The notes: generated from the letters alone by a model not told the origin. DNA of 64,000 nt from Owenia fusiformis (GCA_903813345.2 CAIIXF020000012.1:13374932-13438931); one strand, 5' to 3'; shown: positions 1-15,100, counted from the stretch's first letter. A program made the numbers and translations.

Positions 1-22
1 AATGCTTTGGATATGTTTTTAG

Positions 23-184
23 TTCACCCAGACTTTGCAGACGAACTAGATGCCACTTGGTGTACTTACGCATTCCTTCGTTATACCTCTTATGGTGTCC
101 CTGTCGCAAAGCTTGGGTACTATGAGCCATTGAAAGGGGAATATGATAAATGCAACCGGACATACGGCTATATATGTCAATATG
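23..184 (+). CDS. Lectin gene exon: second half of a C-type lectin domain (copy 1)
   Basis: Follows a TTTTTAG acceptor and ends at G|GTACG, phase 1 at both ends, 162 bp. It encodes DELDATWCTYAF, then DKCNRTYGYIC, the last three conserved cysteines of a CTLD. It has the same length as the exon at 8490-8651 and is clearly a duplicate of it. Its first-half partner exon must lie to the left of the window. Confidence 0.8.
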
Positions 185-3100
185 GTACGTATTCAAATTC
201 CATCGTGACTGCAATAAGTGACAACAAAGAACAAGAATGTGACTGGCGAATTGACGGGAATATTTTATCTACAAGCTTGTCATGGTTTCACTTACAATCA
301 ATTATTTTATCATCTTAGAACTGTATCCAGATTATTTAATATATACTTACTAAATATTGGTGTTATGTAAAATACCAAGAACTGAAAGGAGGTTTCAAAA
401 TGATTTCAAGATACTTTTATAAAAGTTCGGCTTCTCTGCATGTTAGGATTATCTTAATGGTGGAACAGTTGGTGAACTTTTCAATTTCAAAATTGTTTTT
501 GAAAAGGTTTTGTTCGGAAATTGTGAATTTCTTTATTAATAGATATAAATGTTGGTGTCCCAAGTACCATTCATTTTAAGAAATATTTCCAGAGCCCATA
601 CCTGTCGCTGAGTGTGCAGCACTAGAAATACCAGATAACGGTTATATCAATGCCTCGGATAATCGAACTGTCGGAAGTGTCGCCACATTAGGATGTAATC
701 CCGGGTACATTGACGTGAATGGCCAGGACACCGTCTCCAGAACATGTCTCAAGAGTGGCCTCTGGAGTGGACGATCCCCAGATTGCAAAGGTAGATACTT
801 ACACCGATTTAGACAATTTGACTTAATAATTGAATCGTATTTGAACGAATCATGGCCTCGGTATTTCCGCTGGAGCCAAATCAAAACAATCGAGTATAGT
901 TTATATTTTTAAAGAGTTGCATGACTATCAGGCTGACTATGACTATACGTTTAAAGAAAGCCTGTCCAAGAGTAGCGGGGAAATGATGTACTGAAAAGTG
1001 CATTTAATTTCGTTTACATTTGACTAAAGTATATATGGAACCCTTCCGCAAAAACACACAAAATGACGTAGTTTTTGATAGCTCAAATACCAATTGACAA
1101 AATTGGCTCATATTAAATGCACCATTCAAAAGTTTGCGTGAGACCCCTCCCCACGCGGATGGGGTAAGGAATTTGATCCGCAATATTGCCCCTAGGGGTA
1201 GGAATTTGACGGAGACTTTCGTTCCGGGAGTGAGTAATTTGATTTGCATGTGCCCGGGAATGATAAATGGTAAATTCAGTGATCTAATAATCTCTCATGT
1301 CGAGAACAGATGAAAATACACTGACATACATGTCGGGGACAGTTTCAGGTGTGAAATTGCCGAGAATGACCCCTGGAGAGAGGAATTTTAGAATAATAGT
1401 GAGCGGTATTTGCTTATCGAGATTGTTTTCACCCTTCCTCCGAAAAAGTCGTTCTCCCGTGTTCTACCAGTATTCATAGCCTTGTCATAATTTAATATAG
1501 ATGAATAAAAGTGAGGGAGTAACGAATTAAAGTAAAAAGCCAATATGGTTTGCCTTAAATGGGGGTCGTAAAATACGTCATTGCACAAATTATATTTGAA
1601 CATGACTATATTCACGCCTTCTATGAACTGTAAACGTAGTCAACATTTCACCCGGGGTATATTCGTGAAGAATACCCCTGGTAATACGTGTAGCGTGTGA
1701 CGTCATAACGGCGGGTCATAGTAATGGCGGACCATAATGAATATTCGGAACATTTTGGTGAGTTTTCATGTTCGGATCGTAATATAGACCTTGGAGCAGG
1801 GGTAATATCGTCGAATACACCCCTTATGGCAAGGCACAAAAGCGTTCGAACCCCTCACTCCCGAACGTTTGTTCCTAGCCCTGCGGGGTATATTCGACAA
1901 TATTATCCCTGCTCTTCGGTCTATATTTCTTAATTTAATACGCAAGAACGTTTCATTAAATTAATTGTAGCACGTGTACTGGGCTTTCCGCAAATAATCT
2001 TATGACCATTTATGGCATCTCTCAACATTCACGGGCATTGGGCTGCCTACTAACAAGGAAAAGATTCGGAAGAAGGGCCCGGGAGTTGGGAATATTTGAC
2101 CAGATTTAGTGCCCCCGAGTTGGGGAAATTAAAACATGTATTTGGGCTCAGGGTAAGAAATTAGACAGGCCAAATTTTGTTGTCAAATTCCCCATCCATG
2201 CCCGCGTGGTGGGATCTCACGCAAACCTTTGAATGGTGCATAATGCCTTTAGATCTCTGCTTCATGTGAAGAACCTCCTTTTTATTTCCAAATGAATGTC
2301 GCCAATTGAGTGATACTATCGTCGCTGACTGGGCATTTGATAAGTAGCTAAATCACAGCAAGAATGTTATAAAATTCATCAAACTTTTAAAAATAATAAG
2401 TTATGAATTCTATAGGTTTCACATTTAATAAAAAGGAAATGTCAGTTTTTCAGAGAGAAATTATTATGAAACTCATTTCGAAAAAAGGAAGAGATGTCAT
2501 GTTTTTAAAAAAAACAAAGTTCGATTTCATTAATAAATGTGGATGCAAAAATTATTTCCAAAGTTATGTGCAAGCGCATTGAATCTGTATGAGGCAAATT
2601 AATTAAATCAGATCAAGCAGCATTCATAAAAGAACGACAAATGGCTGAAATTATAAGATTAATAGATGACATGATGTTTTATATAGAAGATGAGAATATA
2701 GGGGGCGCTTTTGTAGCTGTTGACTTTCTCAAGGCCTTTGATTCTCTAAGCCACGATTTTTTTTTATAAAAGCTTTAGAAAAACTAAATTTCGGAGGATA
2801 TGTTATTTCATGGGTTAAAATATTGTATTGTAATATAACTGCCCAAGTTATGAATTTGGGGTTCTGCGGGGAAAAATTCAAAATAGAAAAGGGAATTAAA
2901 CAAGGTGATCTATTATCACCAGTACTCTTCATCATTGCAGTAGAGTTTCTAGCCCAAAATATAAGAGATGATGTATTAATAAAAGGAATTCAAATTGGTA
3001 ATAAAGAAATAAAAGTGAGCATATATGCAGATGATATGACATTGTTTGTTCGGGATAAAAACTCTATACTGCAGTCAATGAAAGTACTTGATAGCTTTGA

Positions 3101-6100
3101 AAAATGCAGTGGCCTTAAAACAAACTAGACAAAACTGGGCTCTTTACAATTCAATAGGAAGATTTAAAGATCAAATTTGAGACATACAGGGAGTTCATAA
3201 AGTTCTTGCAAAAGTACTCTTAAATTTTTGTTTGTCAGTCAATCTGGCTGAAATTTTTACTCAGTATACCTACACTATTCATACATTTGAATCTTAAATT
3301 ATAATGAACAGTTTCCCGAAGAAAAGAAATTATGGTTGCTATAGAAACACGAGTCAGGGGTAGGCGGAGCAGCATTTAAAAAAAGAAAAAATAGATACAA
3401 AATATGAGTTAGAGGTAACTTTAACATATGTTTAAGTATACATGTAAATACAAACCAAGCTAATGTTGCGATGTCATCTTTGGGTGATGACATCTTAGTT
3501 GAAATTTTAATGATTCATGACATCATTGATGACATCATAGTGACTTATATTGGTTGATAACATCAGACTCTGTGAAAGGGTGTGTCCATTTTCATTTCGT
3601 GAAAATGGCTGCGAATTCAGCAAAAGATGATGATTTGCAATTACAAATTCTCACTTGCATCAGGATGTATGTTTTACTGGGAAATTCAACAAAACAAACA
3701 CTTTAAGATACTCACTCATAAGGTGTACCACTAACAAATTGAAGATGGGTCGACATGATCAAGCTACCTATACTCACATGATGAGGCAACCCTTGGCTTT
3801 TTGGATAAAGAATGATCTTCGTGGAATTCGATTTCATCATTTAACCTTAGAAGAACTTATGGCATCCATACATGATCAATGGCCAAAAATTTGCCAACTG
3901 GGTTCCACCATCTGTTTGTGGGAAGGGTAGCTCAGAGCAGAGGTGTATAGACCATGATAGACACTATTTTGAGCACATATACCTTTGAGATACTGTCAGT
4001 GACAAAATGAAAAAACTTGTAAACATTCAAACAAAAAAGACTCTTTTTTGCCTGCTCCGCCTACCCCCGACTCATGTTACTATAGCAACCATACCTTTTT
4101 TTCTTCAGCAACCTGTTCATTGTAATTTAAGATTTAAATGTATGAATAGTGTAGGTATACTGAGTAAAAATTTCAGCCCGATTGAATGACAAACAAAAAT
4201 TTAAGAGTACTTTTGAAAGAACTTTATGAAACAAGTTCAAGAAATTAAAATTCTTGGAGTGTATTTTAATTATGATAGAAAGCTCAAAGCAGAGAAAAAT
4301 TTTAGGTCGACAATTAATCACCTTAAGCAGGTATTGAGCCTATGGCAAAGTAGAAAGGATGGGTATCGATATGGCGAACTTTTTGAACACACGTTTCTCT
4401 TAAACCAGTCATAAAAAAATTCTGAAAAATTTACACATTGTCAATTTAATGGTCATCTTTTGAATAGTAACAATATAATTGGAATATATATATATACTTT
4501 CATCGATATTGTTTTAGAAAACACATCAAACGCTTGTTTTGTTCTTGGTATCATGTTTCCAGAGTGAAATGAAACATCTTTCCGAACCTCATTGGAACAA
4601 AACGACATGAACACAACATGTTTAGGTCTCTCAATATTGTAATTGTACAAAGGAAATTTTGGTTCATTTTAAAAAAGTATCTTGTTAATGAAATAAAAAG
4701 TTTATCTTGATTTTTATCTATTTTGGGGGGATTTTGTTTTAATTTTTTGAATACTTTTTTAAAATGAACCAAAAATTCCTTTGTATAACTATAATATTGA
4801 GAGGTCTAAGAACATGTTGTATATGCTATTTTGTTCCAACAAGGTTCGGAAAGACATTTTATTTCATTCTCAAGAATTGGTAGAAAGGAGCAAAAACAAT
4901 TGCACTAGAAAAGCGAAAAATGTTAACAAAAACATTTATATAAAATATTTCTAAATAATTTTCGCTTTAAATTGTTGTCAATCAGTCAAAATTACATAAA
5001 ATACCGTGTTTTTTACAGAATATTTTCAATGATTGGTTTAAGAGAAAAACATTGTTGAATTCAGTTCTCCATATCGATACCACTCTTTTGACAATTTTAG
5101 GTAAAATATAGATCGTAAAAACTTTTGGGCTGTCAAAATTTAGCTTTATTAGTTCAGTTATCGAAACAGATGATTGTTATGTAAAGGAAATAAACGGAAT
5201 TGTCTTTAAATTTATTTGGAACGGAAATGACAAGATTAAAAGAAAGGCAACTTATTTCAACAATTAAAAAAGGAGAACTCAATATGAGCGACCTCAAACC
5301 AAAATTCAAACCTCTCGATTAAGATGGGCCCAAAAGCTTTTAAAGGATACTAAAAAGGAATCACAATGGACAATTATTCCAAATCATTATCTCCATAAAT
5401 ATGGCGGGCTTTTACTTTTACTAAACAGCAATTTTGACATAAATAAGCTAAATGCAATTAGCCCAAGATTTTATCATAATATTTGAAAGGCATATACGCT
5501 TATTAGGAGACCAAGGAAAATGCATTGGATGAAATAATTTGGAATAATGAAAACATTGTCATCAGAAATAAATCAATATTTTGGAAGGAATTTTATGATA
5601 AAGGTTTTCTAAGAATCAAAGATGTTATGCTTAATGGAATGGTTAAATCATGGAATTAGGTCAAAATGCAAACTGGATCTCTCACACAATCATTTGCTAA
5701 AAATGGTTTGGCCTCATTCAGGCAATACCATCAGATTGGTTAAGAGTACCGAATGGAAATATGAATGACCAGGTATCTCTAGAGAATATAATGGTAATAA
5801 AAAGCGATACAGAAGTCAACTTTTTAAAATGACTGTACATCTAAAGAATTTTATAAAATATTGCTGGAAGCTATTGCAGAATATCCAACAGCAAAACACA
5901 CTTTATCAGATAAATATCATATTAAAGAAGAAGATTGGTCATTTTACTATGAACACTTTCATAAAACCCTGACATATTCAAAACATAAGGCATTTCAATA
6001 TAAGCTCTTAAACAATATTTTGTATACAAACAGTGAACTCTTTCAATACAAAATAACACCTTCACCAATGTGTGAGTTTTGCCATGCGAACATAGAACCT

Positions 6101-9100
6101 TGTGACCACATCTTCTTTAATTGTGAAACGAAACAGTTTTGGAAATCAATAATAGATAATATATTAAAAGATCTCGAAGAAATTTCTCTGCTTACAGTAT
6201 TATTTGGTAGCCCAAATGGAGTGATTTTGAAAATATGGTAATTATTATAGGAAAGTACTACTTATATAATAAGAAAATGCAACAAGAGCCTCCAAATTAT
6301 TACAACTTTAAGGCATATTTAGATTATTGTTTAAAAATGAAAATGGATTTTAACAGTATGATGGTATGAGTGGAGAATGTGAATGAATGGGTAATGGAGT
6401 GACTTATATAATTTTTTCACCTTTATGTATACATTTTAAGTTTGATGAATAAAAAAAGAAGAAAAAAGTAGCTATACGGAAGCTAGAAATGGAAAATTTG
6501 ATTTTTGTAAAAACAATCGAAATAATAGTCTGTTCAACTTCAGATCCTAATATTTTTGTTCAAGATACTTATACTTAGATGTTATGGGTTGCATTTCATT
6601 CTGTTCAGATTTCAGACCTGTCGAAACCACAACTACACCAATTCCTACGACTTCGACTACAATGCCATTATTTCAACCACATAAAGGCGGTAGGGAATTC
6701 ATTTATTTATTCATTTTTGTTCGTTTTTGCTGTTGATATTGTTTCGTTGGCATACAGTTCATCTATCACTACAAAAATGGATTTTTAGCTGTTGTCTCAT
6801 TTATAACTGGAAATTTCTCGAGCTCTATTGTATAAAGCCACAATACAATTACATTCTGTAAATTTTTAGGAAATCGTAACTTTTCTTTGTGAATCATTAG
6901 CTAAACTGTTTTTCAACTCTCTAACTGACCATAGTTTGTTCTACAGCAAACGAGAGTTCCTGTGCAAAAGACAAGTATGGAGACAAGCCAACAGTCTATT
7001 TATATTGTAACCATGGAGAAATGATCAAGGTCACAAACGCAACATTGCATCCTGAGAGGACCAGCAAATCATGTGACGTTGAGAATACTCCAGATTGTAC
7101 ACATAATTTTACTGAAATAGCTGCTGCGTACTGTGAGTATAAAGAAATTTGCCGAATGCCAATACAGATGCAGAGCTATATCACTACAAACAAGGGGAAC
7201 TGTTGTGAGGAAATCTGGTGTCACGAAATAGATTACTTTTGCGTAGAAGGTAAAATTGTCTTGTATCACGAAATATATGACATAAATCAACATACCAACT
7301 GTTAGAGATATGTTGTATGTATGAGTCAGTCTTTAATTTTATATTTAATTTTTAGTTCAGAATTAGTTGTAGATCTATAACATACATAAAATGCAAACCT
7401 ACTCGCTTTGTCAAGAGTGTTAATTACCCCTGTTGTAATATCGTGTAGCTATGTGTAGAGAGCCACCATCTCCCTTGAACGGTACCGTAGTGAGAAAAAC
7501 TCTTCAACCAGGAAAGAATGAGAGGTTCAACTCATGGGATAGAAATGGCCTGGCAACGTACACCTGTGACAAAAATTTTGAGTTGGTCGGCCAAGACATA
7601 AGGACTTGCGACCGTAGCATAACGTATCATTACGGTCCGCCTGAATTTGTGTTTAAATGGAATGGAGTAGCTCCAATGTGTAGTGAGTACAGTATTTCTG
7701 AAAAGTATCAAATTCAAAACAAAACTCATTTTGATTCACTAGATCACTTATTGATTTTGATAGGAGGGAGTGAACGGAGCATGTTTAAAACCGATGAATA
7801 TGTATGAACGAGTGATCATACGTATAGGTTGGCGTTTCGATAATTCATATGCAAGCTTATACTCCCTAGTATTTACTAATGTTGCAGCAATTCATTATCA
7901 AATCAGTCACATACCAATATGAATAACTGCTAAGAGCTCAGGCATCTCAAACTCACGACATCATCTATAGCTCTTGTCTTCTTTATAATAGACATTAGGA
8001 GAAACCTGTGCCCGTCAACGAACAATAAGATAGAGGTACATGGTCATATGTGTTATGAGTTCTTCGAGCAACAGAGTACAACCCACGATCAAGCCCAGAC
8101 TGCGTGTGAAGTCAAAAAAGGATGGAGTATTGCCGTAGTCAGTAATCCTGAAGTTTTGAATATCATCCGAAATCATTTGAATCTCCAGATCAGATCATCT
8201 CAAAAGTATTGGGTAAAAGGTACACGGTTACTACAGCCATTATGCATTTTACAAATAAATCCTCATCCGAACACAGGCCTCCAGAACTCGTACCTCCTAC
8301 TCCTGTGTTTGGAGAATGCAAATATTGCATTGATCTTGCATTCACGGTTGGTTGCAAAGATATACAAAATAAATGTCCTTCAAATTCATAAACATTTTAT
8401 CCTTATTGTCAGACCTTCCAATGCAGTAAAATCGGGACAGACGTTTGAGAAAAATGTTTAATTGTCAGACCATAATTTTTTTTCTTCAGTTCACCATGAC
8501 ATTGCAGCGGAGCTGGATGCCACTTGGTGCACTTACGCATTTCTTCAGTATGACCATTATGGTAGACCTGAGGGAAAGCTGGGGTACTATGCGCCTTTGG
8601 CAGGAGACGGTGATAAATGTAACCTACCATACGGCTACATATGTCAATTTGGTACGAAATCAATTTCACTTAACAGCTTGACTGCAAATGATAACAGCAA
8701 AGAACAGGAATGTGTAAATTGAGATGTTTTTGATATACTCTTTTAATGTTAGTTAGTTAGTAAAATATTTATTGAAGTCTCACACTGTAGTTAAAAATAT
8801 ACTAAAATATCATACAATAATTAACATAGAGACTCAAGAAAGCAATGTAAAAATATATCAAAAATATTCCCAGATGTAAAAGTTTTAAATATCATATTCT
8901 CTTCTATTGCACATTATTTTATGTATAGTTTTTGCCAATGGTCTTTGTAATAAATCAAGCATGTAAGGGCAAAATCACAATCAATCGCAATCCTTTTCTT
9001 TTCATGAAAAACTGCTTAGATGTACAAGTATCTAATTAAATATGACAGTTGTGGAAAATACCATGCAGAAATGTCTATATTCACAAGTACGAAAAACACG

Positions 9101-12100
9101 CCCAGTGATAGGAAAGAAATGAACAGGAAGTCCTTGTTGAGAATCTTGAAATATTTCTTAGGGGTGTGTTCACCTTGCATTTCGGGCTCAGAAATATTAT
9201 ACAGATATTCAACTCCACATAATTCAATATTTGTATAGAACGTGACGTGATTATTTCGCGATTTCCACGTATCCCATCCTTTGATATTTCCTTGAACTGT
9301 TTTTCTATTATGGCTTATATTATATCAAAGTGTTCGTCTTTGAATTGCCTTCCATAGGTATGGTCGTTTTTTGTTTACGAGAATATGAAAGAATATTTGT
9401 CATGTCAACGTTTGTATAAGACGTCAAAATCAAAACGTAAGGTATCACGCGTAACAAATGACGACAAGGAAACCTGCTCCAAAAGGGCTATCCTTAAAGA
9501 TAACCAACCAATAATTTTCATTTTTGGCTATAGTAGTCCCAAGATTTCTGGTACTCTTATTACTTCATAATGATATCATCGGAGGGATATACACAATTAA
9601 TGCTGGACTGCATCAAAATTGATATAATTTTCCGTTTTTTGAAAGTTACAAGATTTATGACGTCGTTCTGAATATGGTTCATAGTATTGGCAATTTCAGA
9701 CGGCTAATTTTTGTATATATTGTTGGAATCAAATACATTTATTCATTTTAAGAAAATATTTTCAGAGCCTGTGCCTGATACTGAGTGTGCAGTACTAGAG
9801 ACTCCTGAAAATGGTTACATCAATGTCTCCAGTCAAGCAATCGGAAGTGTCGCCATATTAGGATGTAATCCCGGGTACATTGACGTGAAGCATCGAGAAA
9901 CTCTCTCAAGATCGTGTCTGCAGAGTGGCTTCTGGAGTGGAAAGTCTCCAGATTGCATAGGTAGGCAAATGTATTTATGCCGGTTACACATGTAACAGTC
10001 GTGTGGTTCGCGATGTGAGAACTCGAATCGCTAGTGAGAAATAATTTCGGGAGAGAACTGGTTGTTCGCGCCTAGAGAACCGATATTCGCGCTGTGAGAA
10101 CATTGGTTCGTATGGAAGGAACAAGGTAAGCGAGGTCGGAACTGAACCGCGTGAGTGGACGTCTATGAGGCCTTAATTAAAGATTCGTGAACGTCAATTT
10201 TGTTGAAAAACTCAGGGCTTTCATTGGGAAATAGGAGTGCATTGTGGGTCTGCGCATGCGCATATAAAGAAAAAAGTGATGTAACAAATGAATAATGGTG
10301 GGGACTAAGATTTTGAAAGAAAACATTCCACCGATATAAACTTCATATTCCCAGTTTGCTGCAGAGACACCAGTTGACAATATGTGCAGACATCGTGTCA
10401 TATGGTTGACTGTGGCTGGGAAAATAAGCTATAAAAAATATATTCCAATTGAATTTAACAAATGATAGGCTGGCGACGACAACTTTGTTAACTCTTTTCG
10501 TGGTAGTAAGTAACTGTATATCAACCGAGACAATGTTTTACCCTAACAAGATCTGGTATACTGGTAATTTTTCGGATGACGTCAATGTTGGGTGTCTGTG
10601 TGAAATGAGACGATTGAAATTAAATACAGGGTGGTCCAAAAAATGGGACACTCGTATTTAAAAAATAAATATTGATTTTCTTGATAAAAACATGTCATAT
10701 TATATACCAGTGGATAGGGAATTTACTTATCTTTAATTTGGTATATCATAAGTTCAAATTTATTATAATGTCTGTCGACCAGCGTCCGTTATATAAATGA
10801 TGTCATTTTAGTTTCAAAATGGGTTTTCCAAAACTTGCAAAAAACAAGTTTTACACAAACAGACGTTCAATATGTCCACCATTTTGATCAATAATAGCCC
10901 TCAATTTTGGCCTAGGCGGGTCAAAAACATCATTGATATTCTGTTGGGACAATGAATTCCACTTCTCAACAAGTCTATCCTTACTTAGGGACTGAGTATA
11001 TGTAAGGGGTTTATGGTAAACCAATTCTGTGGGTTCAATTCTCCAATATGTGGTAGTCACAGACGTTGACATCGCATTATCCAATTATGTTGTTTTTAGA
11101 CCATCCTGATATGAGCTCATTCTCGAATCATTACATTTTCCAACAAGATGGGCTCCATTCCATAGATCCCACAAGAGTGTCAAATTTTTAAAGGAAATGT
11201 GCCTAGATTTATCCCCCCTGATCACTACCCCCAGGCGACCCGATCACCCTACATGATAAACTACCACAAAAATGGGGTGTTGGTGTACCATGAATCCTTT
11301 ACATCTATTCGGTCTCTTAGGATTACTGAGAAGTGAAATCCATTGTCTCAACAGCATATCAATGATGCTATTGGCCAGTTTAGGCCAAAATTGAGGGGTA
11401 CAATTGATTGAGGGGTACAAATGGTGGACATATTGAACGTCTGTTTATGTCAATAAAATTGACAATAAAACTTGTTTTTGCAAAACCCGTTTTGAAATGA
11501 AAATGAAGTCATTTATATTATGGACGCTGGTTGACAGACATTATAATAGATTTGAACTTATGATATACCAAATTAAGGATCAGTAAATTCCTTATCCACT
11601 GGTATATAATATGACATGTTTTCATCAAGAAAATCAATATTTATTTTTGAAATACGAGTGTCCCATTTTTTTGGACCACCCTGTATTAAATAAATCAATT
11701 TTTAGATACCCTCTCCATTTCTTTTCAACAAAAGAATGTCAACCGAAAGGAAATCTCAATTATTATTTCTAAAATAATATCAAATGAAGTTTTTAGATAT
11801 ACATTTTCTTTCAACTATATTTTTCAATGAATTAGATATATCAATTTTTTGTTATAACGCTTATCTGACATCAGGTACTTTTTCATACTTTTTTCAGATT
11901 CCCAAGTAACAACTTCACCGACTTTACAAACACCAACTACAGAATCACAGACTAAGCCAGTACCCAACGCAACGAATACTACAACAACGCCATTTGTCCT
12001 TAAAAGTCCATCTCCGAATATTGGTGCTTTAAAAGAGCAAAATACTGGCCATTGTAAGTGACAAATGACAAATTTTTGCTATTGGGTACAAATAACCGAC

Positions 12101-15100
12101 CTTTTCATATATTTCCTTTTTTGTTTGTCTTAAATGTATCAATGACCTCAGATATTTAAAATTGTAAAATTCCTGAGAGGAAAGGGAGTATTTTTCGTGT
12201 AACACTTACAAGCCACTGAAATACGACAGAAGTGCCAATTGCAAGAAATCAAAATTTTCTTAATTTAATAAATTAGAGGGAAGGATTCTTTAGAACCCTA
12301 TTATGCAAAACAAGCCCTTTTATTTTGATTTTTTTCACTGACACCGAAAATTTATCTCGGGGGTCCCCTAAAAATTAATTTAAACTCAATTCAGTAAAAC
12401 ATTCCATTCAAAAGGAACATTCGCTGGAAATGCCTGGTGTCATTAATGTTAGCCAAGAAATCATTCACATTCGATGGAAGCAAAAAATGGAATGAAAAAT
12501 CTCCGTTGTCTTAACTTTAGTCGAGTGGAAGTATATGATCTGCTTCATTCTTAAGTTGGCAGGTTTAAATTACATTGGGGGAATACAACGTCATGTAGCA
12601 TCCCGGGGATGAGTTGTCTAGGGGATGAGTTGTCCAGGGATGAGTCGTCTATGGGATGAGTTGTCCGGTTACCGTTACATATAGTCTTCATTTTCTAGCT
12701 CCCGAGTCGCTCGGTGCAGGAATTGGTATAGGAATTGGCATATCAGCTGTTGTTGCTGCAGGGATTATTGTATTCCTATTGTACAGGTAAGTTATTGTAT
12801 TTCTTATGTACATGTAAGCTATTGTATTTCTATTGTACATGTAAGTTATTGTATTTCTTATATACATGTAAGCTATTGTATTTCTATTGTACAGGTAAGT
12901 TATTGTATTTCTTTTATACATGTAAGCTATTGTATTTCTATTGTACAGGTAAGTTATTATATTTCTTATGTACATGTAAGCTATTGTATTTCTATCGTAC
13001 AGGTAAGTTATTGTATTTCTAAGGTACATGTAAGCTATTGTATTTCTGTTGTACAGGTAAGTTATTGTTTTTCTTGTGTACATGTAAGCTATTGTATTTC
13101 TATTTTACAGGTAAGTTATTGTATTTCTTATGTACATGTAAGCTATTGTATTTATATCGTACAGGTAAGTTATTGTATTTCTAAGGTACATGTAAGCTAT
13201 TGTATTTCTGTTGTACAGGTAAGTTATTGTTTTTCTTGTGTACATGTAAGCTATTGTATTTCTATTGTACAGGTAAGTTATTGTATTTCTTATGTACATG
13301 TTAGCTATTGTATTTATATTGTACAGGTAAGTTATTGTATTTCTAATGTACATGTAAGCTATTGTGTTTCTATTGTACAGGTAAGTTATTGTATTTCTAA
13401 TGTACATGTAAGCTATTGTGTTTCTATTGTACATGTAAGCTAAATGTGTTTTTTGATAAGAAATGTTTTTTAAAATAATATAATGTATTTAAAGGCCTGT
13501 CACTATTACGTGAAATCTGCCAGAGTTCTGCCAATAAAGGCCGACCTTGGGAGGCTCTATAATACAAATAATCTAATCTATATTATCTATTATAATAATA
13601 TATCTGCCTGAGGGCGTTATTAGGAACAAAATCACAAGTTTAAAAATGGACTACTGTATATAGGGATCATACCTTTTGGCGGATGGATATGGATACTCAC
13701 ACCATATAGGGGTAATCGCACAATGCCGGTGAATATAACCCGCTAACTTTCCCATTGACTTCCATACAAATGCTTCGCTAGGTATGTAATGCAAATATGT
13801 AATCGTCAAATTTTACTCCAAAATAGGTGTCCAAACTTTAATAAAAGCTAAATGTGTATGTCTTAATATAAACATTAATAAAGTTGTAAAATTTTAAAGA
13901 ATTGCTGGTTATCTTGAGAGTTATTTTGCGAAAGTAGTCACCCCAAAAGTAGGTAGGGCAAAATGAACAACCAGCCACTGGTGGTGAAACGGTAACTACC
14001 TTCTCGGATCTGGTCAATTGAAATGTTTCTCGTTGTAATGTAGACATCTTCAAATCTTTGTATCTTAATTTTTTATAACAAAGTTGCTATGTCGGAAACA
14101 TCGATACACATATTTATCGTGTGATCCGTAAAATGAAGCCCTCTGATTGGTCTGTTCTTGTGCTGTACCAATCTGTATTGCTACTGAGACTGCCCACATT
14201 GTTCATCTCCGTAACAATACAGAAAATATTGGCACTGAGGGGACAATCTCAGTAGCAATACAGAGAATATAGAATATTTCTTATGGATTATCTCCTAAGC
14301 AAAATGTATTGGCGTACGATCTCACGATAAAAACGTTATTGAATGATTTGAAGTGCAATATAGGATATATTCTGTATCGATATTCTGTATTGGCACTCGA
14401 CTTCGTCTCGTTCCAATATAAAATTTCTCGAGCAGAATATATCCTATTATGCACTTCAATTCATTAAATAACTTATAATGCTAATATATATTAACGTCTG
14501 TCGCACATTCGGCGTTAATTGATACCCCGTTTTCTGTCAGCTCTGGCGTTTATAAAAGCGCTAATGAGTAAATATTATGGTTTACTTTTGATGATGTAGA
14601 AATTACCAAGCCGTTGATGCTCTACATAAAGACACTATAAAATTCATGTTGAAGAACTGAATATGAACATTTGTATCGTCGTCCATTCTGATACGCATAG
14701 CACCTCTCTCCGTTGCATCACAGATACTCTCCAGAAGGATAGAGATGGAGAGGGCGTGGCTTACCAAGATGGTCGTCGTTCGTGATTTGCCGCTTTTGGA
14801 AAACTGAATGCAGACATTACAGCATTAGAATCATCTGTGTGAAATTTCTATTTGAGGATTGAGTTCATACACTTGAATCCTCATTGTTAAAGTTACATCA
14901 GGAAACTGAACGTGGAGATGTGTATTAACATTAATTAAAGTTAATTTAGAGGACTGGTTGTCGTAGATACTTGTATAATCTATCTTAGTCTTACGATAGA
15001 CAAATTAGTGTGGACATTTGTATCATTGGTGTTAAAGTTCCGGTAGAAAACTAAGTATGTGTGGACACTGCTTCCATGATCGGTATTAAGTTACGTTGAG

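Larger units (their letters stand above)
2440..6465 (+). mobile_element. Degenerate L1/Tx1-like LINE, interrupted by two foldback elements
   Basis: Reverse-transcriptase pieces in order: NVDAKIISKVMCKRIE and SDQAAFIKERQ (about 2535-2640), GAFVAVDFLKAFDSLSHDF (2703-2760), KGIKQGDLLSPVLFIIAVEF (2890-2950), the YADDM catalytic box (3025), ILGVYFNYDRK (4250), and a C-terminal part with FCH..CDHIFFNCETKQFW (6070-6150). The order and motifs are those of L1/Tx1-clade ORF2. Stops and frameshifts break the frame in several places (for example after KCSGLKTN at 3126), and the 5' end is missing. A short A-rich 3' end lies near 6450. Two inverted-repeat elements (3193-4231 and 4361-5081) sit inside it. 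Confidence 0.85.

Noticed and set aside
3655-3930. A 91-codon frame inside a foldback element as a gene
   Set aside because: No recognisable domain; it sits in the non-conserved centre of a mobile element.
12688-13434. Long open frames on both strands (131, 109 and 95 codons) with periodic Tyr/Ile/Asn or Leu/Tyr/Cys repeats
   Set aside because: They are by-products of the 27/54-bp minisatellite, whose unit length is a multiple of three. They have no start context or splice support.
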